Shown piece after piece: positions 17,201 to 27,821 of a stretch of DNA of 64,000 bases. Source of the stretch: 70-18 sp041691815. Its GTDB lineage: Bacteria > Pseudomonadota > Alphaproteobacteria > Acetobacterales > Acetobacteraceae. Numbering within the stretch: the first letter of the stretch is position 1; each line of letters opens with the position of its first letter. The stretch covers positions 1 through 64,000 of the forward strand of contig JBEPTZ010000005.1 of assembly GCA_041691815.1 (NCBI GenBank). The letters run 5' to 3'. The notes below the pieces were generated by a model. It made no database searches. It saw nothing but the letters and a program-made list of their open reading frames with translations, and was not told the DNA's origin. The translations under genes and the position numbers were made by a program.

Positions 17201-17409
17201 ATCGCCGCTTCCAGCGGCTGGGCCACCACGGCCGCCACCACCGCGGCCGAGGCGCCGGGGAAATTGGTGCTCACCCGCACCTGCGGCGGCACGATATCGG
17301 GGAACTGCGCCACCGGAATCCGGGTGGCGGCAATCAGCCCGGCTAGCGTGATGACGATGGCCATCACCACCGCCAGCCGCGGGCGGTCGATGAAAACGGC
17401 GGAGATCAT
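14272..17409 (-). CDS. RND multidrug efflux permease (HAE1/AcrB type)
   Basis: This 1045-residue proton-driven inner-membrane pump has the expected N-terminus (MISAVFIDRPRLAVVMAIVI), two large periplasmic loops and twelve membrane segments. The key TM4 motif VGIVVDDAIVVVENVER carries the two adjacent aspartates of the proton relay. The start lies four bases after the stop of the adaptor gene, so both form one operon. No TolC-type outer membrane channel and no TetR/MarR repressor are adjacent; the channel is presumably encoded elsewhere. The substrate cannot be predicted, but AcrB-like pumps usually export hydrophobic drugs or solvents. Confidence 0.95.
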   Translation of the reverse strand: MISAVFIDRPRLAVVMAIVITLAGLIAATRIPVAQFPDIVPPQVRVSTNFPGASAAVVAAVVAQPLEAAINGVDQMLYMQSNSGNDGSYSLTVSFNLGTNPDIDTVNVNNRVQAVLSKMPAEVQRQGIKVAKQSSAILEFAQIYSEDPQLTPLFVSNYVTINVLDAVARVPGVGQATIFGAQDYSMRIWFDTGRLTSLGLVPTDIIAALQTQNVQGAIGRIGAQPTSDANQFQINLQTKGRLVTPAEFGDLVIRANPDGSVLRLHDIARVELAAANLDTESRLNGKPAVSIAVYLAPGANAVNTSAAVSKVLDQLATRFPAGMKKIVFYDSSTFVADTIGQVLKTLAEAFVLVVLVVFLFLGNIRATLIPAVVVPVSLIGTIAVLLAIGFSANTVTLLALVLAVGIVVDDAIVVVENVERVLEEEPDLSPKDATKKAMAQITGPIIAISLVLLSVFVPIAFIPGVSGQLFRQFAVTIAVAMLISATSALTLAPALCGVLLRHTGKRRGIMGRVLGGIDRVRDGYARTITRLLRFAVLAVLVVAIAGAGVFGLAKLTPTSFLPEEDQGAFFISVQLPDGASVSRTRAVVARTEDMLRKMPQVENLLSIVGFSLMSGGAQSNAAFMVVRLKPFADRTAVADRAQAVIGQVFGQAQQIRSAQIFPFNLPPIIGLSTSGGFEYQLENLEGRDPADMASALQGLLAAANQDPHLSRVFSTFTATTPSIFLDIDRDKAQALGLAITDIFSALQATLGGIYVNDFNLYGRSWQVLVQGEAADRTDLSAVWRIFIRSKTGAMVPLRSVASARIVLGPQTISRFNNYPAITVTGSPGPGVSSGDALAAMAQISAKTLPSGYSFDWSGTSYQEVRSTGQTGSILALAVLFAYLFLVALYESWVIPVPVLLSVTVGVLGAFAGLVLRGMPLDLYGQIGLVVLIALAAKNGILIVEFAKEQREAGRPIIEAAAAGARMRFRAVLMTSISFILGLVPLITAQGAAMLSRRAVGMPVFGGMILATLLGIFLIPMLYVTFQRLRERSAGMFGGRRVDTGH

Positions 17410-17413
17410 GCGC

Positions 17414-18619
17414 TCAGTTCCGTGCCGCCGGAGCGGCAGGGGCCGCCGAAGCAGGCGCCGCGCCCGGTTCGCCGGCGGCCGGCGCCGGATTCACCACGAT
17501 GCCGGGCCGCACCCGCTGGATACCGTCGGCCACCACCTGCTCGCCTTCCTTCAGGCCGTCGGTCACCATCGCCAGCGCCGGGGTGGACTGGCCGAGCTCG
17601 ATCCGCCGCTGCTCCACCTTGTTGCCGGCAGCGACCACATACACATAGCTGCCCCGCTGGTCGGACAGCACGGCAGCGCGCGGGATCGCCAGCGCGGTCA
17701 CCGGCTTGACGCCCTCCAGCAGCACGGTGACGAACTCGCCATCGAGCAGTGGGCGGTTGCCAGGCGTGTCGGCGCGCGCGCCAGGCAGCAGCGGGTTGGC
17801 GATGCTGGCGCGCAAGGTGAGCGTGTCTGTGCCCTGCGCCACGCTGGGGTCGGCGTAGTCCAGCGTGCCCACCTGGTCGTACAGCTTGCCATCGGCCAGC
17901 CGCAGCCTGACCTGCACCGCCGAGAAGCCGCCGGCACCGGCATAGCGGTCGCGCAATTCCAGCGCCGCCCGCACCGAGATCGGGAAGGTCACATACATCG
18001 GGTCCTGGCTGACGATGGTGGCGAGCGGGCCGGAGCCGGGGGTGACCACGTTGCCCACCGCCAGCGCCGTGCGACCGATCTTGCCGGCGATCGGCGCGCG
18101 AATTTCGGTATAGCCAAGGCTGATCACCGAGGCCTGCAACTGCGCCTGGTTGGCCTGCAACTGGGCGGCGGTGCTGGCCTGGTTGGCCTCCGCGGTATCC
18201 ACTGCCGAGACCAGCCCGGCCGGTGAGCCGATCAGCGATTTCGCCCGGGTCAGTTGGATCTGGGCGTTCTTCAGCAGCGCCTGGGTCTGCGCCACCGCTG
18301 CCTGCTTGGCGACCACATCGGCCTCGAACGGCGGCCGCTCCAGCCGATACAGCAGGTCGCCCGTGGCAACCTCGGAGCCTTCCTTGAACAGCCGCTCCTC
18401 GATGAACGCGGTGACCCGCGCAACCAGCGCCACCCGGTCGGTGGCCTGCACCCGGCCGACATACTCGCTGCTCTGCACCATCGGCCGCTCGCGCACGGTC
18501 ACCACGCCCACCGCCGGCGGGCCGCCGGGGCCGAATTGCGCTTCGGCTGGCGGCGCGGACAGCAGCACGGCGGCACATGCCAGCAGCGGAGCGATGGCGA
18601 TAATCCGGCGACGGCGCAT
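17414..18619 (-). CDS. RND efflux periplasmic adaptor (membrane fusion protein)
   Basis: This 401-residue adaptor links the RND permease to an outer membrane channel. It has a signal peptide (MRRRRIIAIAPLLACAAVLLS), a barrel-sandwich (lipoyl-like) domain split around an alpha-helical hairpin (VVAKQAAVAQTQALLKNAQ through STAAQLQANQAQLQ), then LGYTEIRAPIAGKIGRTALAVGNVV, a beta-barrel and a membrane-proximal domain. The C-terminus is Ala/Pro-rich. The start at 18619 is preferred over an ATG-like codon at 18691 because GAGG lies at good spacing and the signal peptide begins there. It has no obvious lipobox Cys, so it is probably not a lipoprotein. Confidence 0.93.
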   Translation of the reverse strand: MRRRRIIAIAPLLACAAVLLSAPPAEAQFGPGGPPAVGVVTVRERPMVQSSEYVGRVQATDRVALVARVTAFIEERLFKEGSEVATGDLLYRLERPPFEADVVAKQAAVAQTQALLKNAQIQLTRAKSLIGSPAGLVSAVDTAEANQASTAAQLQANQAQLQASVISLGYTEIRAPIAGKIGRTALAVGNVVTPGSGPLATIVSQDPMYVTFPISVRAALELRDRYAGAGGFSAVQVRLRLADGKLYDQVGTLDYADPSVAQGTDTLTLRASIANPLLPGARADTPGNRPLLDGEFVTVLLEGVKPVTALAIPRAAVLSDQRGSYVYVVAAGNKVEQRRIELGQSTPALAMVTDGLKEGEQVVADGIQRVRPGIVVNPAPAAGEPGAAPASAAPAAPAARN

Positions 18620-18795
18620 GCGAGAACCTCGACCCACGGCCCCGGGCAGGGGGGGCGGAGCAGCCCGCCATCTGTGTTGGTGCGCCCTCATAGGACATAT
18701 TCCGGGTGCATTGCGAGCCTGTTACTGTTCGCAGCCCCGTGGCTTGTCATCGCGCCACCCGCGCGCCACCCTCGCACCAGAGCAGGAGAGCCGTC
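18620..18795. promoter_or_regulatory. Divergent promoter region of the RND operon and the HMG-CoA lyase gene
   Basis: This 176-base region separates two divergently transcribed operons. It must hold promoters in both directions. I see no clear palindromic operator, and no local regulator gene is present. An AGGAGA Shine-Dalgarno precedes the HMG-CoA lyase ATG. Confidence 0.5.
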
Positions 18796-19716
18796 ATGAG
18801 CGAACACGTCACCATCTGCGAGGTCGGCCCGCGCGACGGGCTGCAGATCGCCAAGGGCCGCATGCCGACCGCGGTGAAAACCCGCTGGATTGCAGCGCTG
18901 GCCGCCGCCGGCCTGCCGCATATCGAGGTCGGCAGCTTCGTGCCCGCCTCGGTGATCCCGCAACTGGTCGACACGCCGGAGATCGTCCGCCGCGCCGTGC
19001 TGCTGCCCAACGTCATCATCCAGGCGCTAGCGCCCAACCTGCGCGGCGCCCAGGGCGCCTATGCCGCCGGTGCGCATCGCATCAGCATCCCGGTCTCGGT
19101 CAGCGTCGGCCACAGCCGCGCCAACCTCAACCGCACCCCCGACGAGCAGGTGGCCGAGGTCGGCCGCATGGTCGCCTGGCTGCGTGCCCAGCCGCGCCAT
19201 GTGACCGTGGAGGCCGCCTGCTCCACCGCGTTCGGCTGCTCGATCGACGGCGCGGTGGCCGAATCCGAGGTGGTGCGCATCGCCGCCGGGCTGGCCGAGG
19301 CCGGGGCCGACGACCTGTCGCTGGCCGATACCGTCGGCTACGGCAACCCGGCGATGATCCGCTCCACCGTCCGCGCGGTGCGTGCGGTGGTCGGCCCGGC
19401 GCTGAAGGGGCTGCACCTGCACGATACCTGCGGCGTCGGCATCGCCAACGCGCTGGCCGGGCTGGACGAGGGCATCCGCAAGTTCGACTCGGCACTGGCC
19501 GGGCTCGGCGGCTGCCCGTACGCGCCCGGCGCCTCGGGCAATATCGTCACCGAGGACCTGGTGTTCATGCTGGAGAGCATGGGCTTCAGCACCGGCGTCG
19601 CCCTGGAGAAGCTGCTCGCCGCCCGCGCCATCCTGCACGAGGGCCTGCCGAGCGAGCCGATGCACGGCAACCTCGCCAAGGCCGGCATCCCGCGCACCTT
19701 CGCCAAAGCTGCCTGA
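18796..19716 (+). CDS. Hydroxymethylglutaryl-CoA lyase
   Basis: HMG-CoA lyase cleaves 3-hydroxy-3-methylglutaryl-CoA to acetyl-CoA and acetoacetate, the last step of leucine breakdown. The 306-residue TIM barrel starts with EVGPRDGLQ (catalytic Arg and metal-binding Asp), has the metal ligands in HLHDTCGVG, and the family signature GLGGCPYAPGASGN with the active-site Cys. The start ATG at 18796 has an AGGAGA ribosome-binding site. The stop is two bases before a class III CoA-transferase gene, so the two are one transcriptional unit. Related DRE-TIM enzymes acting on similar acyl-CoAs cannot be fully excluded. Confidence 0.92.
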   Translation: MSEHVTICEVGPRDGLQIAKGRMPTAVKTRWIAALAAAGLPHIEVGSFVPASVIPQLVDTPEIVRRAVLLPNVIIQALAPNLRGAQGAYAAGAHRISIPVSVSVGHSRANLNRTPDEQVAEVGRMVAWLRAQPRHVTVEAACSTAFGCSIDGAVAESEVVRIAAGLAEAGADDLSLADTVGYGNPAMIRSTVRAVRAVVGPALKGLHLHDTCGVGIANALAGLDEGIRKFDSALAGLGGCPYAPGASGNIVTEDLVFMLESMGFSTGVALEKLLAARAILHEGLPSEPMHGNLAKAGIPRTFAKAA

Positions 19717-19718
19717 GC

Positions 19719-20894
19719 ATGTCCTCGCAGCCGCTCACCGGCATCAAGGTGGTCGAGTTCGTCCATATGGTGATGGGCCCCACCTGCGGCCTGGTGCTGG
19801 CCGATCTCGGTGCCGATGTGGTGAAGGTGGAACCGGCGCCGGCCGGCGACAACACCCGCCGCCTGCCCGGCTCCGGCGCCGGCTTCTACGTGATGGCCAA
19901 CCGCAACAAGCGCAGCCTGGCCGTGGACCTCAAGAGCGCCGAGGGCCACACCCTGGTGATGAAGTTGATCGCCACCGCCGACGTGGTGGTGGAGAACTTC
20001 CGGCCGGGCGCCATGGACCGGCTGGGCTTCGGCTACGAGGCGCTGGCGAAACTCAACCCGCGGCTGATCTACTGCTCCTGCAAAGGCTTCCTGCCCGGCC
20101 CGTACGAAACCCGCACCGCGCTCGACGAGGTGGTGCAGATGATGGGCGGCCTCGCCTACATGACCGGCCCGCCCGGCCGGCCGCTGCGCGCCGGTTCCTC
20201 GGTCAACGACATCATGGGCGGCATGTTCGGCGCCATCGGCATCCTGGCGGCGCTGAACGAGCGCCATGTCACTGGCCTCGGCACCCATGTGCAGTCCGGC
20301 CTGTTCGAGAACAACACCATGCTGGTCGCCCAGCACATGGCGCAATACGTGGTGACCGGCAAGGAAGCCGCCCCGATGCCGAACCGCGCCAGCGTCTGGC
20401 CGATCTACGACACCTTCGACGTTTCGGACGGCCAGGTGTTCATCGGCGCCGTCACCGACACCCAATGGAACCTGTTCTGCGCCGCCTTCGGCCTCGACGA
20501 CCTGCTGGCCGACCCGACGCTGGCCACCCAGCACGACCGCCACATGGCCCGCCCGCGCACCATCCCGCGCATCGCCGAGGCGCTGAAGAGCTACACCCGC
20601 ACCGCCCTGATGGCGAAAATGGAAGCCCTCGGCCTGCCGTTCGCGCCGATCTCCCGTCCGATCGAGTTGTTCGACGACCCCCACCTCAATGCGTCGGGTG
20701 GCCTGCTGGCGATGACGCTGCCGGACGGCAAGCAGACCAAACTCCCCGCCCTGCCGCTCTCGCTCGACGGCCATCGCCTGAAGTTGCGCCGCAACCCGCC
20801 GAAAACCGGCGAGCACGATGCCGAGATCGCCCGCGAACTCGGGTATTCCGACGTAGAAATCGCCGAGTTGCGGGAGAGAGGGGTGCTGGTCTGA
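19719..20894 (+). CDS. Class III (CaiB/BaiF) CoA-transferase
   Basis: This 391-residue protein has the family start LTGIKVVEFVHMVMGPTCGLVLADLGADVVKVE, the conserved NRNKRSLAVDLKS segment and the catalytic-Asp region of family III CoA-transferases (near ENFRPGAMDRLGFGYEAL). The enzymes move CoA between carboxylic acids without a free acyl-phosphate. The start is two bases after the HMG-CoA lyase stop, so a role in activating the lyase substrate, as in succinyl-CoA:hydroxymethylglutarate CoA-transferase, is a reasonable inference. Direct substrate evidence is absent. The 3' end runs into a short T-rich tract (20905-20911) that resembles a degenerate half of the dispersed double-hairpin repeat. 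Confidence 0.9.
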   Translation: MSSQPLTGIKVVEFVHMVMGPTCGLVLADLGADVVKVEPAPAGDNTRRLPGSGAGFYVMANRNKRSLAVDLKSAEGHTLVMKLIATADVVVENFRPGAMDRLGFGYEALAKLNPRLIYCSCKGFLPGPYETRTALDEVVQMMGGLAYMTGPPGRPLRAGSSVNDIMGGMFGAIGILAALNERHVTGLGTHVQSGLFENNTMLVAQHMAQYVVTGKEAAPMPNRASVWPIYDTFDVSDGQVFIGAVTDTQWNLFCAAFGLDDLLADPTLATQHDRHMARPRTIPRIAEALKSYTRTALMAKMEALGLPFAPISRPIELFDDPHLNASGGLLAMTLPDGKQTKLPALPLSLDGHRLKLRRNPPKTGEHDAEIARELGYSDVEIAELRERGVLV

Positions 20895-20945
20895 AGGGGC
20901 TGCTTTTTTTGAAACGCAGGGCGCAAAAATCGTTATTCGTTGGGG
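20895..20945. repeat. Degenerate half-copy of the double-hairpin repeat
   Basis: Right after the CoA-transferase stop, the sequence GGGGCTGCTTTTTTTGAAA followed by GCAGGGCGCAAAAATCG keeps the outline of a T-run, GAAA turn and A-run seen in the intact repeats, but the stem is badly mismatched. It lies in a short convergent gap, where it could still help end both transcripts. I regard it as a decayed copy with moderate doubt. Confidence 0.4.
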
Positions 20946-21454
20946 CAGTTTCGCCCTTTGGCGTCCCGCAGCTGGTCGGGAATACCGTCATGCTCCCCCA
21001 TCGTCCTCCGGGGCGCATTCTCCCACCAATCCTCGCGCATCGCCCGCCGCTCCGGATGCATCGGGTAGACCACCCGGTTATCCGCTCGGTTGGTATCGCC
21101 CACCACCAGCAGGCACGCCTCCTGATCGGTATTGTTGATGAAGGTGTGTGACACCCCGTCACCCGGCGGAAACCCTACTCCATCGCCCGGCGCCAGCCGC
21201 ACCAACGCCCCGTCCAGCCACACATCCGGCGTGCCGGAGATCACATAGACAAATTCCTCCTCCGTGCTCTCAGCATGCGGAAACGAGGTCCGCCGCCCCG
21301 GCGGCAGCCGTTCATGGTTGATCCCGAGCCGCGCGAACCCGAAATGCCGCCCGAATGGGGCACGGACGCTCAGCAACTCGTCATCGCCCGGGTAGCGGCT
21401 GGTGTCCGGCTTCTCGATATCGCGCCAATGGACGATGTTGGCGGCCCGTTTCAT
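20933..21454 (-). CDS. Cupin-domain protein
   Basis: This is a single-domain cupin of 173 residues (176 if a GTG at 21463 is used). Cupin motif 1 is approximated by PPGRRTSFPHAESTEEEFVYVISG and motif 2 by DGVSHTFIN, giving candidate metal ligands His and Glu in the first and His in the second. The C-terminal extension (VVYPMHPERRAMREDWWENAP) is Trp- and Arg-rich. The substrate is unknown. The gene is convergent with the CoA-transferase and lies 9 bases upstream of the minus-strand position where secA ends. It could be an enzyme or a small-molecule-binding protein. Confidence 0.8.
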   Translation of the reverse strand: MKRAANIVHWRDIEKPDTSRYPGDDELLSVRAPFGRHFGFARLGINHERLPPGRRTSFPHAESTEEEFVYVISGTPDVWLDGALVRLAPGDGVGFPPGDGVSHTFINNTDQEACLLVVGDTNRADNRVVYPMHPERRAMREDWWENAPRRTMGEHDGIPDQLRDAKGRNCPNE

Positions 21455-21472
21455 GGATGGCACCGGCTCGGC

Positions 21473-24193
<2,721 letters not shown>

Positions 24194-24379
24194 GAAGACC
24201 CTTCCGGGGAAACCGGGCTGAACCGCGTTCAGATAAGGCGGGGGCGGGCCGCGGTCAACGATTTGCCGCCTTGTCGCATGGCTGCCGTTCTTGTACGGCC
24301 CGTTCTTCCAGGCCGCGTTCTTGTAGGCTTGGCCCGCTTCGGCCATCATCACACGGTTCCTGGAAGGATTACCCCCCGC
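24194..24379. promoter_or_regulatory. Divergent secA / PPIase intergenic region with tandem 14-base repeats
   Basis: This 186-base region holds promoters for both genes. Within it lie three adjacent imperfect repeats with the shared core CGTTCTTGTA: 24285-24298, 24299-24312 and 24313-24327. Read on the minus strand, in frame with secA and without a stop, they encode AYKNAAWKNGPYKNG. This could be a protein-binding array, a slippage product, or part of a short translated leader. Confidence 0.45.
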
Positions 24380-25288
24380 ATGCGGGCCATTCGCCTGACT
24401 GCCGCCGCCCTTGCCTTGCTCGCGGCGCCAGCCTGCCTTGCGGCCGCGCAGGCGCAAACCCCGCCCGCAGCACCGGCGCCACAGGCCGCCCCGGCCGATC
24501 CGGTGGTGGCGCGGGTCGGCGACCAGGTGGTGCATTTGAGCGACCTGTCCACGGCTGCGCAGGACCTGCCTGAGCAGCTGCGCGGCATGCCGGCGACCAT
24601 GCTGTACCCGATGCTGCTGAACCAGGCGATTGACAGCAAGGCGCTGCTGCTGCTGGCGCGCAAGGAGAAGCTCGACCAGGACGCGGCGGTGCAGGCGCAG
24701 ATTCAACACGCCGCCGACCAGGCGCTGCAAACCGCGCTGCTGACCCGCGAAATTGGCCCGGACGTGACCGAGGCGGCGATCAAGGCGCGCTACGAGCAGG
24801 ATATCGCCGGCAAACCGGGCGAGGAGGAGGTGCACGCGCGCCACATCCTGGTCGCCACCGAGGCCGAGGCCCGCAACGTCATCGCCGAACTGGCCAAGGG
24901 TGGCGATTTCGCCACGCTGGCGAAAAAATACAGCACCGATCCGGGTGCGGCGAGCGGTGGCGACCTCGGCTTCTTCAAGAAAGGCGACATGGTACCGGAA
25001 TTCGCCGACGCCGCCTTCGCGCTGAAAGCCGGCGAGGTGTCGAAGGAGCCGGTGAAGAGCCAGTTCGGCTGGCATGTCATCCAGGTGCTGGAACGCCGGG
25101 CCGGCAAGCCGCCCAGCTATGAAGAGTCGCACGACGCGCTGCGCCAGAAGATCATCCACGAGAGCATGGCCCGGCTGCTGCAGAAGGCGCATGCCGGGAT
25201 CAAGGTCGAGAAGTTCAACCCCGATGGCAGCGTGCCGAGTCCGGTGGATACCGCCGTACCGCCGCCGGCCAGCGACAAGAAGCCATAG
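24380..25288 (+). CDS. Exported parvulin-type peptidyl-prolyl cis-trans isomerase
   Basis: This is a 302-residue periplasmic folding factor. It begins with a signal peptide (MRAIRLTAAALALLAAPACLA), continues with a SurA/PrsA-like N-terminal chaperone helix bundle (about residues 45-140) and then a rotamase domain with EEVHARHILVATEAEA, DPGAASGGDLGFF and SQFGWHVIQV. The C-terminus is Pro-rich. A Cys near the signal peptide end (APACLAAA) could make a lipobox, but the match is weak. The gene is divergent from secA and upstream of argJ, so export ATPase and periplasmic isomerase share an intergenic region. Confidence 0.93.
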   Translation: MRAIRLTAAALALLAAPACLAAAQAQTPPAAPAPQAAPADPVVARVGDQVVHLSDLSTAAQDLPEQLRGMPATMLYPMLLNQAIDSKALLLLARKEKLDQDAAVQAQIQHAADQALQTALLTREIGPDVTEAAIKARYEQDIAGKPGEEEVHARHILVATEAEARNVIAELAKGGDFATLAKKYSTDPGAASGGDLGFFKKGDMVPEFADAAFALKAGEVSKEPVKSQFGWHVIQVLERRAGKPPSYEESHDALRQKIIHESMARLLQKAHAGIKVEKFNPDGSVPSPVDTAVPPPASDKKP

Positions 25289-25325
25289 CCGACCGAACAT
25301 AGTAGCCAATAAGGAGGCGCCGCCC

Positions 25326-26555
25326 ATGTCCACCGCCGTCTCGCCGCTGGCGACCAAGCTGCCTGAGTTGCCGCCGCTGGCCGGGGTTCGGCTGGGGGCG
25401 GCGGCGGCCGGCATCCGCTACCAGGGCCGCACCGACCTGGTGATGGTGGAAATGGATGCCGGAACCACTGTGGCCGGGGTGTTCACCTCCTCCAAATGCC
25501 CCGGCGCGCCGGTCGACTGGTGCCGCACCGTACTGCCGGCGGGCAAGGCGCGGGCGCTGGTGGTCAATGCCGGTAACGCCAATGTGTTCACCGGCCGCGC
25601 CGGGCTGGAGGCAACCCGCGCCACCGCCGCCGCCGCCGCCGACCTGGTCGGCTGCGCGCCGAAGCAGGTGTTCCTGGCCTCAACCGGGGTGATCGGCGAG
25701 GTGCTGCCGCATGCGCGGCTCACCGCAGCCCTGCCGGCGCTGTACGATGCCCTGGCCGAGGATGGCTGGGAGGCGGCGGCGCGTGGCATCATGACCACCG
25801 ACACCTTCCCCAAGGCCAGCACCCGGACCGCCGAGATCGGCGGCGCCGAGGTGCGGATCACCGGCATCGCCAAGGGCAGCGGCATGATCGCGCCGGACAT
25901 GGCGACGATGTTGTGCTTCATCTTCACCGACGCCAAGATCCCGCCCGCGGCACTGCAACCGCTGCTGGCCAAGGGCGTTGACGCCAGCTTCAACTGCACC
26001 ACGGTCGACAGCGACACCTCCACCTCCGACACCGTGCTGCTGTTCGCCACCGGCCGCGCGAAACATCCGCGCATCTCCGCCGAGGGCGGCGCGCTGCTCA
26101 AGGATTTCGCCCGGGCGCTGAACGAAGTGCTGATGGACCTGGCGCTGCAGGTGATCCGCGACGGCGAGGGCGCCAGCAAGCTGGTGCGGATCGACGTCTC
26201 TGGCGCGGTCTCGGCCAAATCGGCGAAGAAAGTGGCAATGTCGATCGCCAATTCGCCGCTGGTGAAAACCGCGATCGCCGGCGAGGACGCCAATTGGGGC
26301 CGCATCGTCATGGCAGTGGGCAAGGCCGGCGAACCGGCCGATCGCGACAAGGTGAGCGTCGCGGTCGGCGGCGTCTGGATGGCCCGCGACGGCGGCGTGG
26401 TGCCGGATTATGACGAAGCGCCGGTGGCCGCCCACATGAAGGGCCGCGAGGTTGAAATCGCCGTCGATCTCGGCCTCGGGCGCGGCCGCGCGACGGCGTG
26501 GACCTGCGACCTGACCCACGCCTATATCGACATCAACGGATCATACCGCTCCTGA
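25326..26555 (+). CDS. argJ: Glutamate N-acetyltransferase / amino-acid acetyltransferase ArgJ
   Basis: ArgJ transfers acetyl from N-acetylornithine to glutamate and so recycles the acetyl group in arginine synthesis. The 409-residue precursor cuts itself at the Thr in GIMTTDTFPK, giving alpha and beta chains. Also visible are STGVIGEVLP, KGSGMIAPDMATMLCF and the terminal DLTHAYIDINGSYRS typical of ArgJ. A very strong ribosome-binding site (AAGGAGG) precedes the ATG at 25326. Whether it is bifunctional (also using acetyl-CoA) cannot be read here. It lies 37 bases after the PPIase stop. Confidence 0.96.
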   Translation: MSTAVSPLATKLPELPPLAGVRLGAAAAGIRYQGRTDLVMVEMDAGTTVAGVFTSSKCPGAPVDWCRTVLPAGKARALVVNAGNANVFTGRAGLEATRATAAAAADLVGCAPKQVFLASTGVIGEVLPHARLTAALPALYDALAEDGWEAAARGIMTTDTFPKASTRTAEIGGAEVRITGIAKGSGMIAPDMATMLCFIFTDAKIPPAALQPLLAKGVDASFNCTTVDSDTSTSDTVLLFATGRAKHPRISAEGGALLKDFARALNEVLMDLALQVIRDGEGASKLVRIDVSGAVSAKSAKKVAMSIANSPLVKTAIAGEDANWGRIVMAVGKAGEPADRDKVSVAVGGVWMARDGGVVPDYDEAPVAAHMKGREVEIAVDLGLGRGRATAWTCDLTHAYIDINGSYRS

Positions 26556-26560
26556 GCCCG

Positions 26561-27817
26561 ATGCCCCCGACTTGGGTACCGTGGACCCGGCGGGCGCTGG
26601 CGGGTTTCGTGCTTGGTGTCGCTGCGGCGCGGCCGGCGCTGGCCACCGGGTTCGCCGCCCGCGCCGGCACGCTGTTCCACCCGCCGCCGGCCGACCCGTT
26701 CAGGGCGCCGATCGTCACCCGCATTGCCCTGCCGGACGCGCCCGGCTTGCAGGCGATCTGGGGTGCGCTGGGGCGAGACCGCGCCGGACGCATCTGGGCC
26801 GGCATCTCCGCTGGTGCCGATGGCGGCTCGGCGCTGCTGTGCCGGCACGACCCGACCACCGGCCAAACCGTGGCGATGGGCGACGTGCTGGGCAATCTGC
26901 GCCGCCTCGGGCTGCACCACGCCGGCGAGGGGCAGATCAAGATCCATTCCCGCATCGTCGAGGGCGATGACGGCTGGCTGTATTTCACCTCGACCGACGA
27001 GGAGGGCGAGATCGATGACGGCCAGGTCGCGCCGCCGCGCTGGGGCTCGCATATCTGGCGCACCCGCCCCGAATCCGACCGCTGGGAGCATTTGCTGGCG
27101 GTGCCGGAGGGCCTGACCTGCGGTGCCGGATTCGGCCGCTGGTACTACGCGCTGGGCCTGTGGGGCCATGTGCTGTACCGGCTGGACACCGCAACCGGCG
27201 CTATCGCGCGCGTGTTGGTCGGCGCGCCGGGCGGCCATATGAGTCGCAATTTCGTGGTCGACCGCCGCGGCCACGCTTTCGTCCCACGCGTGCAACTGGC
27301 GAAGGACGGCGTGACCGCCGAGCTGGTGGAGTTCACCCCGGCCCTGCACGAACTGGCCGCGACAACCCTGCCGAATTATTCCGCCGGGCCGAAACCAGGC
27401 GACTCGCACGGCATCACCGGCCTGGTGACGCTGGCCGACGGCGCGCTGCTGATCGCCGCCAGCAGCGGCTTTCTCTACCGCATCGGCGCCGGGCAGGGTG
27501 AAAATGCGGCGCCGGTGCGGCCACTCGGCTGGTTTGACCCGGCAGGGCGTGGCTACGTCTCGGGGCTGCAAAGCTGGGATGGCGGAAAGCTGCTCGCCGG
27601 ACTGGTGGTGAACGGCCCGGGCCAACGACATCTGGTGGTGCGCAACCTCACCGCCGGCACGGCACAGGCGCTGCCGCTGCACGACGGGCTGGGCGAATGG
27701 GTGCTGTTGTACGGGTCGCAGACCGAGGACGCGCAAGGGCGATTCTACGTCGGCGGGCGCTATCACGACGGGCCGCGCCTGCTGCCGGTGCTGCTAAGAT
27801 TGGCGTGGGACCCATAA
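26561..27817 (+). CDS. Exported beta-propeller-like protein of unknown function
   Basis: This unrecognised protein has 418 residues. The N-terminus has a twin arginine followed by a hydrophobic stretch (WTRRALAGFVLGVAAARPALA), so export by Sec or Tat is likely. The body has regularly spaced Gly/Asp-Gly turns and segments such as RDRAGRIWAGIS, EGDDGWLYFTS and TLADGALLIAASSGFLYRI, as in beta-propellers of the SMP-30/YVTN kind, though I cannot name a family. It begins 5 bases after argJ, in the spot between argJ and the mutT-like gene. Immediately after its stop lies copy 2 of the double-hairpin repeat. Confidence 0.75.
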   Translation: MPPTWVPWTRRALAGFVLGVAAARPALATGFAARAGTLFHPPPADPFRAPIVTRIALPDAPGLQAIWGALGRDRAGRIWAGISAGADGGSALLCRHDPTTGQTVAMGDVLGNLRRLGLHHAGEGQIKIHSRIVEGDDGWLYFTSTDEEGEIDDGQVAPPRWGSHIWRTRPESDRWEHLLAVPEGLTCGAGFGRWYYALGLWGHVLYRLDTATGAIARVLVGAPGGHMSRNFVVDRRGHAFVPRVQLAKDGVTAELVEFTPALHELAATTLPNYSAGPKPGDSHGITGLVTLADGALLIAASSGFLYRIGAGQGENAAPVRPLGWFDPAGRGYVSGLQSWDGGKLLAGLVVNGPGQRHLVVRNLTAGTAQALPLHDGLGEWVLLYGSQTEDAQGRFYVGGRYHDGPRLLPVLLRLAWDP

Positions 27818-27821
27818 ACAA

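Noticed and set aside
15286..17346. Plus-strand open frame of 686 codons inside the RND permease
   Set aside because: It is a His/Gln/Arg-rich shadow of the permease gene on the other strand.
14272..18619. A complete tripartite efflux operon with its own regulator and outer membrane channel
   Set aside because: Only the adaptor and permease are present; no TolC-type or TetR/MarR gene is adjacent.
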